From NCBI GenBank assembly GCA_033557685.1, contig JAWQRN010000499.1:1-28895 (forward strand): a DNA stretch of 28,895 bases. The letters run 5' to 3'. The translations under genes were made by a program, and so were the position numbers. The notes beneath the pieces are model-generated. The model was given only the letters and a program-made list of their open reading frames with translations. It ran no database searches and was not told where the DNA came from. This stretch comes from Sperchopsis tessellata. Lineage: Eukaryota > Arthropoda > Insecta > Coleoptera > Hydrophilidae. Below are positions 1-10,578 of this stretch, in pieces; position 1 is the first letter of the stretch; the number at the start of each line of letters is the position of its first letter.

Positions 1-104
1 CCTTGAAAATGTCCCTTGCAACAGTGGACGAATCGTCGGCACTTGTCAGAGCCTCTACACGGTTTACACCCGGAAACCACATTCAAATAGAGAATGTTCT
101 AGAA
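1..104 (+). repeat. Penelope-like element 3' tail fragment
   Basis: This stretch matches the noncoding tail that follows the GIY-YIG endonuclease remnants of the PLE copies at 5615-5715 and 23840-23945. The shared landmarks are the block TGTCCCTTGCAACAGTGGAC, a GAAA/TCGTCGGC segment, a CTCTACACGGTTT block and a terminal ACATTCAAATAG. It carries no coding sequence. It ends where Gypsy zinc-finger-like sequence begins, so it is either a fragment cut by the Gypsy insertion or a PLE tail left beside it. Confidence 0.7.
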
Positions 105-1587
105 AGATTCTATTAGATCAACTGTCACAATGATGTGAATAGTGTTTTAGATGCATTACCTGTGTAGCAACTAATGGTCAGGAAGAAAGAGAATGGCTCC
201 GATGAAGTATTATAACGTAGGAAGCCCTTTTGAGAGAATTGCCATAAACATAACTGGAACGTTCCCAGAGACTGATATTGGCAAAAAATACGTACTAGTT
301 GCTATGGATTATTTCAGTAAATGGGTTGAAGCATAGCCCTACTGAACCAGAAAGCCTTGACAGTTGCAGAAGTGTTGGTTAAGTAGTTCTTCAATACATT
401 TGGGGTGCTTCTGGAAGTTAATTCTGATCAAGGAAGAAATTTCAAATTAGTGTAGTTCTAGGAGACCTAGAAGCTATTAGGGACAAGGAAGACACGAACA
501 ATGCCTTTACATCCTCAGTCTGACGGAATGGTGGAGCGAATGAATCGAACTATGGATAGATACCTATCCAAAGTTCTTTCCGAACATCAAAGAGATTGGG
601 ACCGGTAGATCCATCTATTTCTAATTTCCTACTGCTGAGCTATTAATTAAATGACTCAGCATGAGATTACCTGGAGACTTGATTTTAGGCAGCCGGCCAG
701 ACGAAGAGGAAGCAGGTAATAATTATGTTTGCGACCTAAGAAAGAAGCTGGATGACATTCACAATCTTGTCCAAACAACATCTAGACTGCAAATGATAGA
801 ATGTAGGAGAGGTACAATGTACGAGCCCATGCTGGAAGATTCAATGAATGTGATCTGGTCTGCCTGTATAACCAACAACGCCAGAAAGATCTATATGCCA
901 GCTTCCAAGAAGCAGAAAATCGGGCAAGAAAAAGATCTATTTGGTGTCAGACAGAAATGGTCACTGGCACACTGCGTGGCAGCTGATATGAAGATGTTCC
1001 GGAGTATTGCCAAAGAGTGCCGCATGAGAATTTTGGGGATTTGATGAACCACATGGCCAAGTTGAATCTGGTTAGCAAGTTCTGCAGTAGGATGATTGAG
1101 ACAGAATCATTTATTATCTGGTCACGAAGAAGAAGTGTCAACTGAAGCCAATCTACCGAGGCATGTGATCCTATCTTTGTGCGTTGCAAGTGACTACCCA
1201 ACAGCAAGTTTTCCAGAAATAAGCCATTCTAAAACATGGGTATGGACTCAACTGACTAAGTTGGAAAGTGGTCCGAAATATTATAGAATTTATACTGAAG
1301 GATTCTGATCTAGTAATTATAGTGTAGCACTTACCAACGAGAAAGCTTCATACCAAGAGCAAAATGGACTGTTATTTTTACTACTATTCAATTTGTGAAA
1401 ATATCTGTGACTATCGACACGAACCTTCGGGGAGAGGAACTGTCTGTCCACTTTGAAAGCAACGAAGTAGAACATCAACAGAAGACGAAAAAAAATTCCT
1501 TGTTTTTGGGAAGGCCAATCCTCAGGATGCTTGAGTCCATATGTTCCTTTCAAGTATGAGGTGTTTCTGTTCAGGACGAATAGAATT
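105..1587 (+). pseudogene. Ty3/Gypsy pol remnant: zinc finger, integrase and C-terminal region
   Basis: Decayed 3' half of a Ty3/Gypsy polyprotein. About 130-180 reads as a Cys-rich zinc-finger segment (WCE-like, then CITCVATNGQ with stops). About 196-336 reads YNVGSPFERIAINI, then VLVAMDYFSKWVEA and a stop. About 500-600 reads HPQSDGMVER followed by DRYLSKVLSEHQRDW. About 660-790 reads as the DLILGSRPDEEEAG and DLRKKLDDIHNLV segment. After a further frameshift, 820-890 reads RAHAGRFNECDLVCLYNQ, the post-integrase segment of this family. The first catalytic Asp is Asn (codon 247-249); the second Asp (426-428) and the Glu (534-536) survive, but in a different frame from the first. Stops and frameshifts show it is dead. 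From about 900 to 1587 I can see only that it lies between integrase and polypurine tract; an open stretch there is probably chance. Confidence 0.88.
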
Positions 1588-1600
1588 AAGAAGGGGGCAA
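1588..1600 (+). promoter_or_regulatory. Polypurine tract of the Gypsy element
   Basis: The purine-rich run AAGAAGGGGGCAA lies directly before an LTR-like start. This is the usual place and composition of the plus-strand priming site in Gypsy elements. The match is by position and composition only. Confidence 0.6.
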
Positions 1601-1978
1601 CGTTACAAAACTGCTGTGGAACCTCTACACCACTAAACAACACCAGAATCTGTAATCAAAGATGCTAGAGGAAAGGGTCCAGATGCTTCTGCATCCCGAA
1701 TCACCCAGAACGTTTTCCAGTCATCTAGTATTAATTTCGTATAGCGATATATAAGCAGCTAGTTCCACGATAGAGGCAGGTGAATACCAAGTTCAATCGA
1801 CAAGGGTGCTCTCTGCAGTTCAGAACAAATTATACAGAACCATGAAGTATTCAGCCAATTAATATACCTGCTGGAAATACAGTTTAATAATAGTGTTAAT
1901 GTCAACTACGCACTTTAAAAATAAAAATACTTTAAATTTATCGAATTGTTATTTGTGAACCCGTATAAAAACATTACA
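1601..1978 (+). repeat. Probable 3' LTR of the Gypsy element
   Basis: Begins CGTTACAAAA (expected TGTTAC, first base changed) right after the polypurine tract and ends near ACATTACA, so the two ends are short inverted matches. It contains a TATA-like box (GATATATAAGC near 1746) and an AT-rich end. Blocks around GAATACCAAGTTCAAT and TCGAATTGTTATTTGTGAAC recur in the LTR-like parts of the inverted arms at 22013-22350 and 24754-24990. No 5' LTR is visible, since the element is truncated at its left side. Confidence 0.6.
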
Positions 1979-3198
1979 ATACCGAGCCTAAGTTACTTAC
2001 AGACTCAATTGAAATATGGTTGTATATATATGAAAAAGCATAATTTTGAATGGTGCCTTATTTAAATCGCACCTCTAAATTATAGCAGGTTATATGTTCT
2101 TAAAATGGCAACTGGTATTGCCATTATCACTATACCTAAATAAGATCTTAAGATAAATATTCTAAAATCTTGAAAGCTATGTGTTGAAACAGATTAAATT
2201 TGCTCTAGCTGTACTGCTTGATACACTTACAGTTAAGCAGAAGTTCAAATCTACAACTTACAATACTTATTTGGACATGTGGGATGAGTCTTTTGATAAT
2301 TTTCAAATTAATTTAAATAATATTAGAGGTTTGCAATAAACTAAATATGTGAATACAGAGCTACAAATAAAATTCAATGATAGACCAATTGTCCTGAGCA
2401 TGTTGGTGGGATGATTATTTAGTATGCTAACACAACTAATTCAAAGAATTCTTGAAATAATGTCTTTAGCTTTGAAGAAATGTAAACATTTATTTACAAA
2501 AACTCTATGGAATTGATTTCATTGACAACAAATATGTTTTAAGAAAAGAACCACCTCAATAAAGATTGCATTACAAACAGAAACTGAAAAATATCTGACA
2601 TAAAAGAATTTCAACTTCTAAAAATATAATCAGTGAAATTGTTTTACTTGATTATGATAACATGTAACAACTACGTTCATCTCTTACAAAGGCAATTTAG
2701 GGCTGTCACTGGAACACAATTATGTCTCATTCAAAGAATTTTCCTTCCAGAGTAAGGGTTTCACTCTCACAATCAGTTGTGTGAAATAATTAATAGTAAA
2801 AGGAACTTGAAAAATTTGATTAAGAAAAAAAGAAACAGAGATATTAAGAAACAAATAGTTACTCGCAGTGATAGGAGAATAAAAGTATTATAAGTATATA
2901 AATGTTTAGAAGAATCCTATTAATTTGTAAGTCAAGTGCATTTTTGTTAACTTAAGTAGGGAGATAGTGTGCAATTACTGAAGTAGTAGGTAGAGTTATA
3001 TAAAGTAAAAATATTGTAGTAACCATAGAGATAGAAAGACAAGTCCATGCTTATAGTTTTTTATCTTAGACATATATTTCAGTTGGACATGATCAAACAT
3101 CATCATAATGGCAGTCACAAGTACTAAGAGGTTTAATATATATCTCGAATACTTAGAAAATTCGAATTTTTATATTAGCTCAACAACAAACAAAAAAA
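1979..3198. other. AT-rich stretch with no recognised feature
   Basis: I read all frames and found no protein family match and no long open frame. It probably contains old repeat sequence. A Lys/Arg-rich run near 2820-2880 could be a trace of a LINE, but the match is too weak to call. Confidence 0.4.
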
Positions 3199-3380
3199 TA
3201 ATTACACAGTAACTGCAAACTAATACTAATAGCCATAGAAACAGTGAAGGTAGCAAATTTCAGTTTCAAATATTTATAAATCGAAGAAAAAAAAATGTTC
3301 ATTTCTCGGGAACTGGAAGGGCAAAACATGACTGAAGGTGGTTAAAAAATATTAAAATGAGACCTAAGATCACTATGATG
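3199..3380. repeat. Left arm of an inverted repeat framing a PLE
   Basis: This arm is the imperfect reverse complement of 5735-5896. Landmarks in order are AATTACACAG, AGCCATAGAAACAG, GGTAGCAAATTTCAG, GGGCAAAACATGACTGAAGG, TGGTTAAAAAATATTAAA and GATCACTATGATG. Most bases match, with small indels in the A-rich middle. The LINE relic starts directly at its inner edge. Confidence 0.8.
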
Positions 3381-3381
3381 C

Positions 3382-3650
3382 GCTTTAGTAGACTACGAGA
3401 AAGCAGTTGATTTGATCAAGACATTTACAATATTAATAATAATAATTTTATCTGCATATATGGAGTTTATTCAAAACATTTATAGAAAGAGTCACACCGA
3501 GTGTTAAATTAATCCAATAAACCTTTTGATATTCAAAAAGATGTTAGACAAGTAAACTCCATATATCGCCGAATTTGTTCAGTACTGCTCTAGAGTATGC
3601 CTCGAGCAATAGATTGGGAACACAAGGGCATTGATTGCATTGATTTTTGC
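3382..3650 (+). pseudogene. LINE reverse transcriptase remnant
   Basis: Translation in shifting frames gives ALVDYEKAVD (the family's VDYEKAFD, RT motif A). An IYRKSHTEC-like stretch follows. Then come FDIQKDVRQVNSI (family F-I-KGVRQGDSISP, RT motif B) and RAIDWEHKGID. These four blocks appear in the order and spacing of a non-LTR reverse transcriptase. The FADD catalytic motif is not found downstream. Stops and frameshifts show it is a dead fragment. The clade is not assigned. Confidence 0.72.
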
Positions 3651-4321
3651 TAATTTTTTTATTAAATATAATTCAGGGTAACCAACTCTTATTAAGAATT
3701 TGTTGCTTCCTTGGCCATACATGAATGTGTTATTTTATTATTGTTATTCGAATTCTCCCAGATAGAAGAAAAATTATTTGATACACTCGACATTGCATCA
3801 TTCTGTATTTGCTATATTTGTAAGCTATTTCATAATCCATAAGCTTATCAGTGATTATAACTTTAATAATTGGCAACATTTATCACATATATGAACATGA
3901 TACAAGTGCATTTCAAATTAAAAATATTACGAAGTCACACAGTCATTAAGTAATAAATGTATGATTGAATAGAACAAAGGCTGTATGATACAAAGAGGCA
4001 AAAATTTGGCATACTGAACACGTAATATACATAATAAAGTATTTACGAAAGAAATGCAAAATATTTTTTTATGATTCTTGATACAACTCTAGATATAAAC
4101 CATAGTGAACGATAAACTCTTGTTATGAGGTTTGTTTATCATAATAAAAATAAAAGCATAGCAAAAATTCATGAACATATTTGGAATTTTATTCTAACGA
4201 TGATGCCATTGACCAGGAATTACCAGGATTTACTCAGTCAAGGATTTGACAACCTTACAAACATGTGTGGCTACAATGATAAATTATTGAAATAATTTGT
4301 ATAGCCTTCTTGAGCTTGAAT
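3651..4321. other. AT-rich stretch with no recognised feature
   Basis: No protein match, tandem array or inverted repeat is visible. It may be continued LINE or PLE decay. Confidence 0.35.
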
Positions 4322-4405
4322 GGGGGATGCACACTAAAGTGGCACGTTACCATTTGGATGATTACTATCGAGTGTAGTAAGACAAAAACGAGCCACGGGG
4401 GCAAA
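4322..4405 (-). repeat. Inverted fragment of PLE C-terminal/3' sequence
   Basis: The blocks GGGGGATGCACACTA, GATTACTATCGAGTGTAG and ACGAGCCACGGGGG match the minus-strand PLE sequence at 22489-22570, so this piece is in minus orientation. It abuts the plus-strand PLE that starts near 4406, giving a head-to-head join. Inverted partial copies at the 5' side are known for Penelope elements. Confidence 0.65.
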
Positions 4406-5735
4406 AGGGTCTTCCACATACAAATTGGCCTGATTCCTCACCTCATTACTTAGAAACTTTGTAGGATGATCCAAATCCCACATAAGAAGTTCTGCCCTTT
4501 TTCTGAAACTGATTTCTCATATAAGGCAAGCTCCCACAGAATTATTGGTCAGCTTCAATGTTGAGCCCCTTTTCACCAGTATATCCATCAGTGCTACTAT
4601 TACCATCATTAGAGATTTACTGCGAGGGGACGATTCATCTCAAGTTACTGACCTAGGGACCTTTTCTATGGACTAACTTCTGAAGCAGCTAAGAGTGTCT
4701 CATTGCCCCCTGTTGTTGCCGATATTTGTATGGAAGCATTTGAACAATCGGTATTATCGTCCTCGGATATAAACCCTAAATGTTGGTTCTGTTACATTGA
4801 TGATGCATTTGTTATATGATCGTTGGGAGGAGCTGCACTAGATGCCTTCTTCAGTCATGTAAATTCCTAAAATCCCAATATTAATTTTACAATAAAGATT
4901 GAGTCCCTTCCTTTTTATATACATTGCAATGTAGATCCGATCATTGACTTCTTCATTCTGTTTATCGTAAGCCCACCCATACCTATAGATACAATATGCA
5001 TTGTCACACAACAAGTTTTCAAGTTGTGTGACAAGGATTTGCCTATAGTTACCGAGGCTCTTTTATCCAATGGATATAATCTGACAGGTATCAAGATGTC
5101 AATTAGACATTTCAGCAATCCATCTATTGCTGTCAAAAATACTCCTGAGGTGAAAGCAACAGCTTTACTACCATTTGTCCAGAATTCAACAGCCAACTTG
5201 CCTACATTCTAAGGAAATTTGACGTCAAAACAGTATTCTCTTCAATACAAAAGATAGTTTTCCCTTCTGCAAAAAGTGTCATCTCGCTGTAAAACGAAAG
5301 AGTTGATTAAGTCCCTAGTTCCTGTGGTAAGGTTTATATCGGGGAAACTAAGTGTACGATTGCTACTCATAATTCAGAAAACCCATTGAGATTTATAAAG
5401 GCCCCACCAATATTAATAGGGAAGATGATTTTTAATTTTCAATCATTTGGAGGTCCCCCCTTGCATGCTTCTGTCTTTGAAAATACGATAATAACCATCC
5501 AAATAGAACTGCACCACCCTAGTGTGCATCCTTAACTCCAGTCGTTGTCTATATACACGTGATCCAACCAAGTTAGAATCAGTGTGTTGAGGTCATTTAT
5601 TGTAGTAACATCATTTGCCTTGAAAATGTACCTTGCAACAGTGGACGAAACGTCTGCACATAGTCTCTACATGGTTTCCACCCAGAAACACCATTCATAT
5701 AGATAATAACTATGGAAGTATATTACATTATCATC
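4406..5735 (+). pseudogene. Penelope-like retroelement: RT, linker, GIY-YIG endonuclease and tail (decayed)
   Basis: PLEs are retroelements whose single protein joins a reverse transcriptase to a GIY-YIG endonuclease. Visible here, across several frames: VSPLFTSISISATITI-like RT text (4560-4620); PVVADICMEAFEQSVLSSSD (about 4710-4765); the catalytic YIDDAF (4793-4810); and the linker KLCDKDLPIVTEALLSNGY followed by KATALLPFVQNST (5020-5190). Last is the endonuclease start SSCGKVYIGETKCTIATH (5317-5370). The middle of the endonuclease is missing: the text jumps to a KAPPILIGKMIFNF segment matching NRPNNIKRDDGFQL in another copy. The noncoding tail occupies about 5615-5715. Many stops and indels make it non-functional. 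An inverted repeat (3199-3380 / 5735-5896) frames it. Confidence 0.88.
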
Positions 5736-5896
5736 ATCACAGTGATCGTAGATCTCAATTTAATATTTTTTAACCACCTTCAGTCGTGTTTTGCCCTACC
5801 AGTTACAGAGAAATTAATCATATTTGGAACTGAAATTTGCTACCTTCCCTGTTTCTATGGCTATAAGTATTAGCTTGCAGTTGTTGTGTAATTATC
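5735..5896. repeat. Right arm of the inverted repeat framing the PLE
   Basis: Reverse complement partner of 3199-3380. It begins at the very end of the PLE tail and holds ACCACCTTCAGTCGTGTTTT, GGAACTGAAATTTGC and TTTCTATGGCTATAAGTATT. It is followed by a second short PLE tail copy. Confidence 0.8.
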
Positions 5897-5913
5897 ATTT
5901 TTTCTACACTATT

Positions 5914-5975
5914 AACGGTTTCCACCCAGAAAGACCATTCATATAGATAATAACTGTAGAAGTATATTACATTTA
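5914..5975 (+). repeat. Short extra PLE tail copy
   Basis: The blocks ACGGTTTCCACCCAGAAAG and CATTCATATAGATAATAAC repeat the end of the PLE tail at 5670-5712, including the following GAAGTATATTACATT. It is a second terminal fragment about 240 bases after the first. Confidence 0.75.
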
Positions 5976-6130
5976 ATAGTTACCAAAAATGTTAAATAAC
6001 TTACAAATCAGATTATAGATCAGACCAGGAAATGTTCGAAGAAGACCACAGAAAATAATGTTTGAAGCAAGAGATGAACCTATAAAAATAATTTTAAAAT
6101 ACTAAATGCGATAGACTTTCACAGTTATTC

Positions 6131-6243
6131 TCTATATGAATGTTGTTTCTGGGTAAAACCCGTGTAAAGGCTCCGAAAACATTTGTTGCATAGAACAATT
6201 TCAAAGTGAGTGATGTTACTTCAACAAATAAACTCAACACTTC
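6131..6243 (-). repeat. PLE tail fragment, minus orientation
   Basis: The reverse complement matches the PLE tail: TGTTGAAGTAACATCACTC, a degenerate core, GCCTTTACACGGGTTTTACC and CATTCATATAG. It meets a plus-orientation tail at about 6250. Confidence 0.75.
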
Positions 6244-6249
6244 ATTCAA

Positions 6250-6330
6250 ATGTCCTTTGGAACAGTGGACAAATCATCTGGACTTTTAAGAGCCTTTACA
6301 CGGTTTCCACTCAGAAACAACATTCAAATT
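6250..6330 (+). repeat. PLE tail fragment, plus orientation
   Basis: Shows AACAGTGGACAAATCATCTG, then AGCCTTTACACGGTTTCCAC and AACAACATTC, matching the standard tail. With the preceding minus copy it forms an inverted pair. Confidence 0.75.
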
Positions 6331-6583
6331 TTGAAATAGACTTTCTTACGTGATGTGACACTACAAGGTCATTTCTTTTTGGAAGATGTATGCTATTAAA
6401 ATAAAATATTGCAGTAGTTTAAATTATCTATAATAGCAGCACGTTAAAAGAATTTAATAAGGAAGATACATATTGCCAAAATATAAATGATCGTGATCTG
6501 ACAACACAACTGTTTGTCAAGGAAATCAAATATTTGAAATATTTCTGAATTTAATAATGTCTTATTTATTGTGTTACTTTTTT

Positions 6584-6730
6584 TAAGATCGTTGAAGACA
6601 TTATTTTTAGTTCCCTAGTTTTGAAAGAGCCCATTGGCAAGTGTTTTAGAAATAATCTCTTTATTGCTTTTATTTTGACAATGTATATCAAATATAGGAA
6701 TATCACAAAAAATAGTAAAATATCTGCAAA
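6584..6730 (+). repeat. Dispersed repeat, copy 1
   Basis: It matches 14421-14572 in the same orientation. Shared blocks are AAGATCGTT/AAGATTGTT, CCCTAGT followed by TTGA, GTTTT..AAATAAT, and GGAATATCACAAA followed by AATAGTAAAA. No coding sequence is visible, so the family is unknown. Confidence 0.6.
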
Positions 6731-7149
6731 TAGTTACTATTGTAAAATTTAGTTAGTTAATAAAAGTTTGTTACAATTGTATAGACTAAAAATTATATCT
6801 AAAAGACTTCCACCAATTAAATATTACAATAATAAACTTTTCTTGAATTTTTTTTTTATGGTATGATAGTTACTGTCAAAGTAGTTTAATGTGTTAAAAG
6901 TGTTTCATGCTTTATTCATATACTATAAACATGATCTGTTAAAAGCATATTTCGAAATCTTGATAGGCGCAAGTAATTTTTATTATGAGAGATACTCTAA
7001 TCGCCGCCAACCTGATAATTTTTCAGTAGATTGACAAGTAATTTAAAAAGTTTTGAATCATATCATATATAAGCCATATACAATTATTTTTCCACACTAT
7101 ATATATCCTGATGATTTCTGTGTTTAGATTTCTGCCAATGATTATCAGA
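6731..7149. other. AT-rich stretch with no recognised feature
   Basis: No protein similarity or clear repeat is seen between the dispersed repeat and the mariner relic. The part nearest 7149 may be decayed transposase upstream sequence. Confidence 0.35.
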
Positions 7150-7495
7150 AATTGCAATGAATTATTAGTTAGCACAACAATCACCGTTGGTCGAATAAGA
7201 ATTTATATGCGCAAATATTGGACGTAAGCAAGGAAGATATGGTTTTAATGTAAGCAGCTATTTAAAAAGAAGTATAATTATGTTACCATATATTAGAAGA
7301 AAACTTGACATATTTACCGTATATGAAACATTTAAATACTAACCTACATGACTTTTAAGATGATCTGTCACTGGCAGAACATCATGGTGTAATTTTCCAA
7401 TAAGACGGTGCCCCATCGTATAATGCCCAAGGCCACCAAGATCATCAGATCTGTCACTGTTGGATTTCTTTGTGAGGGGCATTATAAAAAATTAA
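7150..7495 (+). pseudogene. Tc1/mariner-type transposase remnant
   Basis: Reading across frames gives NNHRWSNKNLYAQ near 7168-7210 (family HN-H-WS-ENPHA). It then gives FQ*DGAPSYN near 7397-7427 (family FQQDGAP, second catalytic Asp present). Near 7430-7490 it gives PPRSSDLSLLDFFVRGIIKN (family WPPRSPDLTPLDFFLWG, third catalytic Asp present). The order and spacing fit a DDxD transposase. In-frame stops and frameshifts show it is dead. No terminal inverted repeats were found. Confidence 0.75.
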
Positions 7496-8935
7496 ATTTA
7501 TATGAAGGAAAACAATACTATTGAAGAATATAAAAATAATTTAGACGCAGTGTTTCTTAAAATTATGCTTATTCATATCTTCATGCTGAAATAGGTTCCA
7601 CTTATGCATTGATAAACATGTTATGTATTTAATTTCTTATAGTAGATATACTTGCAGAGTTTCTAGTTTTATTTATCATCCTTATTTCATGAATAATTTT
7701 GTTTAATACATGTATGTTGTTTGCTCCACCCACTGCAAGCCACGAAACATATGATCTACTATTGTTTGTGATATTCCTGTATTTGAGTTACATTATCAAT
7801 ATCATAATATATAAAAGTTATCAAGGTATTATTTGCAGAACATTTGAGAATCGGCCTACCCACAGACTAGGGTTCCAAAACAACTTTTTAAATGATCTTA
7901 AAGAAAATTAAAACAATAAATATGTCAAATTATACATCATTCAAATCAGTAAGAAATTATATATTCATTGAAGATAAATTGTGACAATGAGAATGATTTA
8001 ACTATTTTTGAATATCTATAAAAATAGAGAATAAAACCTTGTTAAAAAGCCGAGTTTTACAATTCCCCCTGTAGCTTGGAAATGGTAATATATAGTTAAC
8101 TTCTATTCTGACCAAATTAAAAAATTATATCACAAAGCAGGAGTTTGTTTTCCAATAACTCTTTTATCAGTTAATGCCATCAAAAATGGAACACCTGTAC
8201 TTCTACAGAAGTGCTGATTTTGTATATCTGCTTTGCTGTAATACACTGGCACGTTCATTTTTTTTATGAAGGAAAGATAATTTTATAGGTAAATATCGCA
8301 GTTATATATGATAAATGATATACCTAATTGTAACTGCTACTTAAGATTTAACATAGTTTTTTATTTAAATTCTATTTTTAATAGGTTGTATTTGCACTGT
8401 GAACTTAAAATTTAAAAGTGCTTCCTCTAATCTCAGTAGTTTAAATTATTCTGTAAATGAACTTACGAATGTCGAATTTTACAACAGTTTCGCTTTGTTC
8501 TAAGATTCTGCTATTATTCTTACGCATAATGAGACTGTAAGATTTTATTAAAAATAAATTGTTTTCGCTTAAAATTGTTAAAACCAAAGATGTGTCCATA
8601 CCACAGTTTGACCATAGTAGGGGTTTATACTGTAAATGTTTGGTTGGTATCCTACCCCTTCATACCAATATTTTCAAATTAAGAAAACCAGAGTGTGTGA
8701 TTCATAATTTATATTTTCATAACGGATGTTGGCTAAGTATTTAACTAATACCTTTGGTACCTTTCATTATAACCAAATACAAATGAAGTGATTCTACATG
8801 TATTTGAATATAGAATTAAATGAAAAAATAGGATTATAAAATATCTTTGGGGATCAAATATGTCATTTTTCTTATATACTTTTACAAAAGACTAGCTTTA
8901 ACAATACGGTCTTAGAACCCCTAAATAATATTACC
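7496..8935. other. AT-rich intergenic stretch with no recognised feature
   Basis: It contains only short open frames (for example 7699-7911 and 8559-8744), which have no recognisable family and biased AT-driven composition. It could hold distal regulatory DNA for the gene that begins at 9231, but nothing in the sequence proves that. Confidence 0.4.
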
Positions 8936-9230
8936 TTGATATACGCGCAACAATGGTTTGTACTTAGATGCATTCTAATTGTTATGAAATACAACCGCAT
9001 AGCGCACGTAAAATTTAAAATACATTTTACCGCCGAGAGTGAGAGACCCAAGGTCGCGCAAGGAGATATACAGTTACCTGTGTGTTCGCGTTTACCTGGC
9101 CACGTTACTCTCCCGCTCAATTCGGCCCCAAGAAATCACAGCGAGTGCAACACTCCAGTCACCGTGCTGTAGTACTGCAAGATACAATACGGGAGTGCAG
9201 GTGTCATTGTGTACATGAAGTGTAAACATC
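8936..9230 (+). promoter_or_regulatory. Likely promoter and 5' UTR of the SAPCD2 homolog
   Basis: This segment is clearly richer in G+C and CpG than its flanks, with runs such as ACCGCCGAGAGTGAGAG, AAGGTCGCGCAAGG and TGTTCGCGTTTACC. The flanking DNA is AT-rich and CpG-poor. It directly precedes the ATG at 9231, which has A at -3. I see no convincing TATA box. The transcription start and any noncoding first exon cannot be fixed from sequence alone. Confidence 0.5.
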
Positions 9231-9319
9231 ATGACGTCAACGCTACAATCATCCACACTGGACAGTCTTCCCAAACAGTTCGTGACTTCAATGCGCACCC
9301 TCTTCGATATAATGGATGA
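9215..9319 (+). promoter_or_regulatory. Possible upstream ORF overlapping the SAPCD2 start
   Basis: An ATG at 9215 opens a 34-codon frame that ends at a TGA at 9317-9319, so it overlaps the main start (9231) in another frame. The base at -3 of this upstream ATG is T, a weak context, whereas the main ATG has A at -3. It matters only if transcription starts upstream of 9215, which is not known. Confidence 0.3.
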
Positions 9320-9810
9320 TAAAACCACTGGATACGTCAACTTTGCAGACATAGAAAACAGATGGCAAGACGACGATTCAAAAGGTTTACCAAAAGGTGT
9401 CATAGAAAGTTTGCGGAAAGTCACACCCCCTAATGGTATGTTGTCCTTTGAAAGGTTCTGTGCTGGATTGAAGATATGTCTGTTGAGAAATCAAGTGGAG
9501 CAACGAAATCAAAATCCGTTGAAACAACGGTCACCCACAGACGTGGGTGGTATGCAACCAAACCGCCCACCCTCTGCGCCGTTACTGGATTTGGATACTC
9601 CCCAAAAACCTACTTGGAGTAATACGGCGGCTATTAGACCCAACAATGTGATTTCCCAACAAAGGACCCTCAGTATGCCCCAGCTTTTATCTGAACGTAA
9701 AGAAAATATACCTACAGAGAACGTCGATATACACACCTTCGATAAACCTGTTGCAAACATAAACAAACCCACGCTGTACGGACCCCCCAAACCTCCTCGG
9801 ACTGCCATAG
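9231..9810 (+). CDS. Sapcd2: SAPCD2 homolog, exon 1 (EF-hand-like domain and linker)
   Basis: First coding exon, residues 1-193 plus one base of codon 194. Residues about 11-80 match the N-terminal domain of SAPCD2: VTSMRTLFDIMDDKTTGYV, then a second helix pair ending NGMLSFERFCAGLKICLL. The loop at residues 29-40 (DDKTTGYVNFAD) resembles an EF-hand but lacks acidic residues at positions 3 and 5 and ends in Asp, so calcium binding is doubtful. Residues about 90-193 are a polar, proline-rich linker ending in PPKPPRT. The start is the first ATG of the frame with A at -3. The exon ends ATAG|GTACGT at 9810; reading on meets a stop at once. In vertebrates SAPCD2 is an apical-cortex protein that affects spindle orientation and asymmetric division; the same role here is inferred. 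The symbol is by homology. Confidence 0.9.
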
Positions 9811-10578
9811 GTACGTAGACTAGACTTATAGAGATTTATAACGTCTACATGTTCAGTTTTAAATGCTTGTACGATTACAAAATCAACGCTTTCAGATAAA
9901 ATACATGTTTAATCTTAAAAAAATGTGAAAAATCATTTCCTATTCTGAATTCATTAATAAATATAATAAATTCACAAAAATTTGATATTTCATTTGCTAC
10001 ACTACACGACACCGCTAATAAAACATTAATTTACTGCTCATACAATTTTGAACAAAAATTTTTCTTTTATTTATATATGTTCTCTTATAAGATAAATGAG
10101 TACGAAAGAAATAATATAAAGATTATTTTTTGTGTATTATTTTACATTTTCCGTACATTTTTGTGAGAATAAGTAATTATCAATACTTTAAATTATCCCA
10201 ATTAAATTCAAAATTAGTGTCGAAATTACCAAATAGTAACTTTTTATGTCATATTTATAACGAATTTTATAGTGAAAAGGACGTCGTATACTCAAGCGGT
10301 GGCTATGGATACTTCTAGAACTAATATAATCCTAATAAATGCCATTATGACATATTTAGTTCAAAATCGTATAAATTTGGTTCACTTCGACAAACTATTG
10401 ATAAAATTAATAATTAATTTAAAACTTTTTCTAAAAGTATTTAATGTTCTTGAATGAACAAATTTCCAAAAAAAACTTAGTAAGCAAAAATTACCTACTA
10501 CATAAAATCAGTTTTTAATTAACCATTCTCACTCGAGACATACATCTTGTAGTTAGTATTTATAATTATCCTCGCTGC
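9811..10578 (+). other. Start of intron 1, no recognised feature
   Basis: Intron 1 runs 9811-15734 (GTACGT donor, TATCAATAG acceptor). This first part is very AT-rich and shows no repeat or coding match; the short open frames at 10130-10457 look like chance. Confidence 0.5.

Noticed and set aside
1317..1643. 108-codon minus-strand open frame
   Set aside because: It lies antisense to the region between Gypsy integrase and the 3' LTR and crosses the polypurine tract; no family match.
9509..9808. 99-codon minus-strand open frame
   Set aside because: It is antisense to exon 1 of the SAPCD2 homolog and has no family match.
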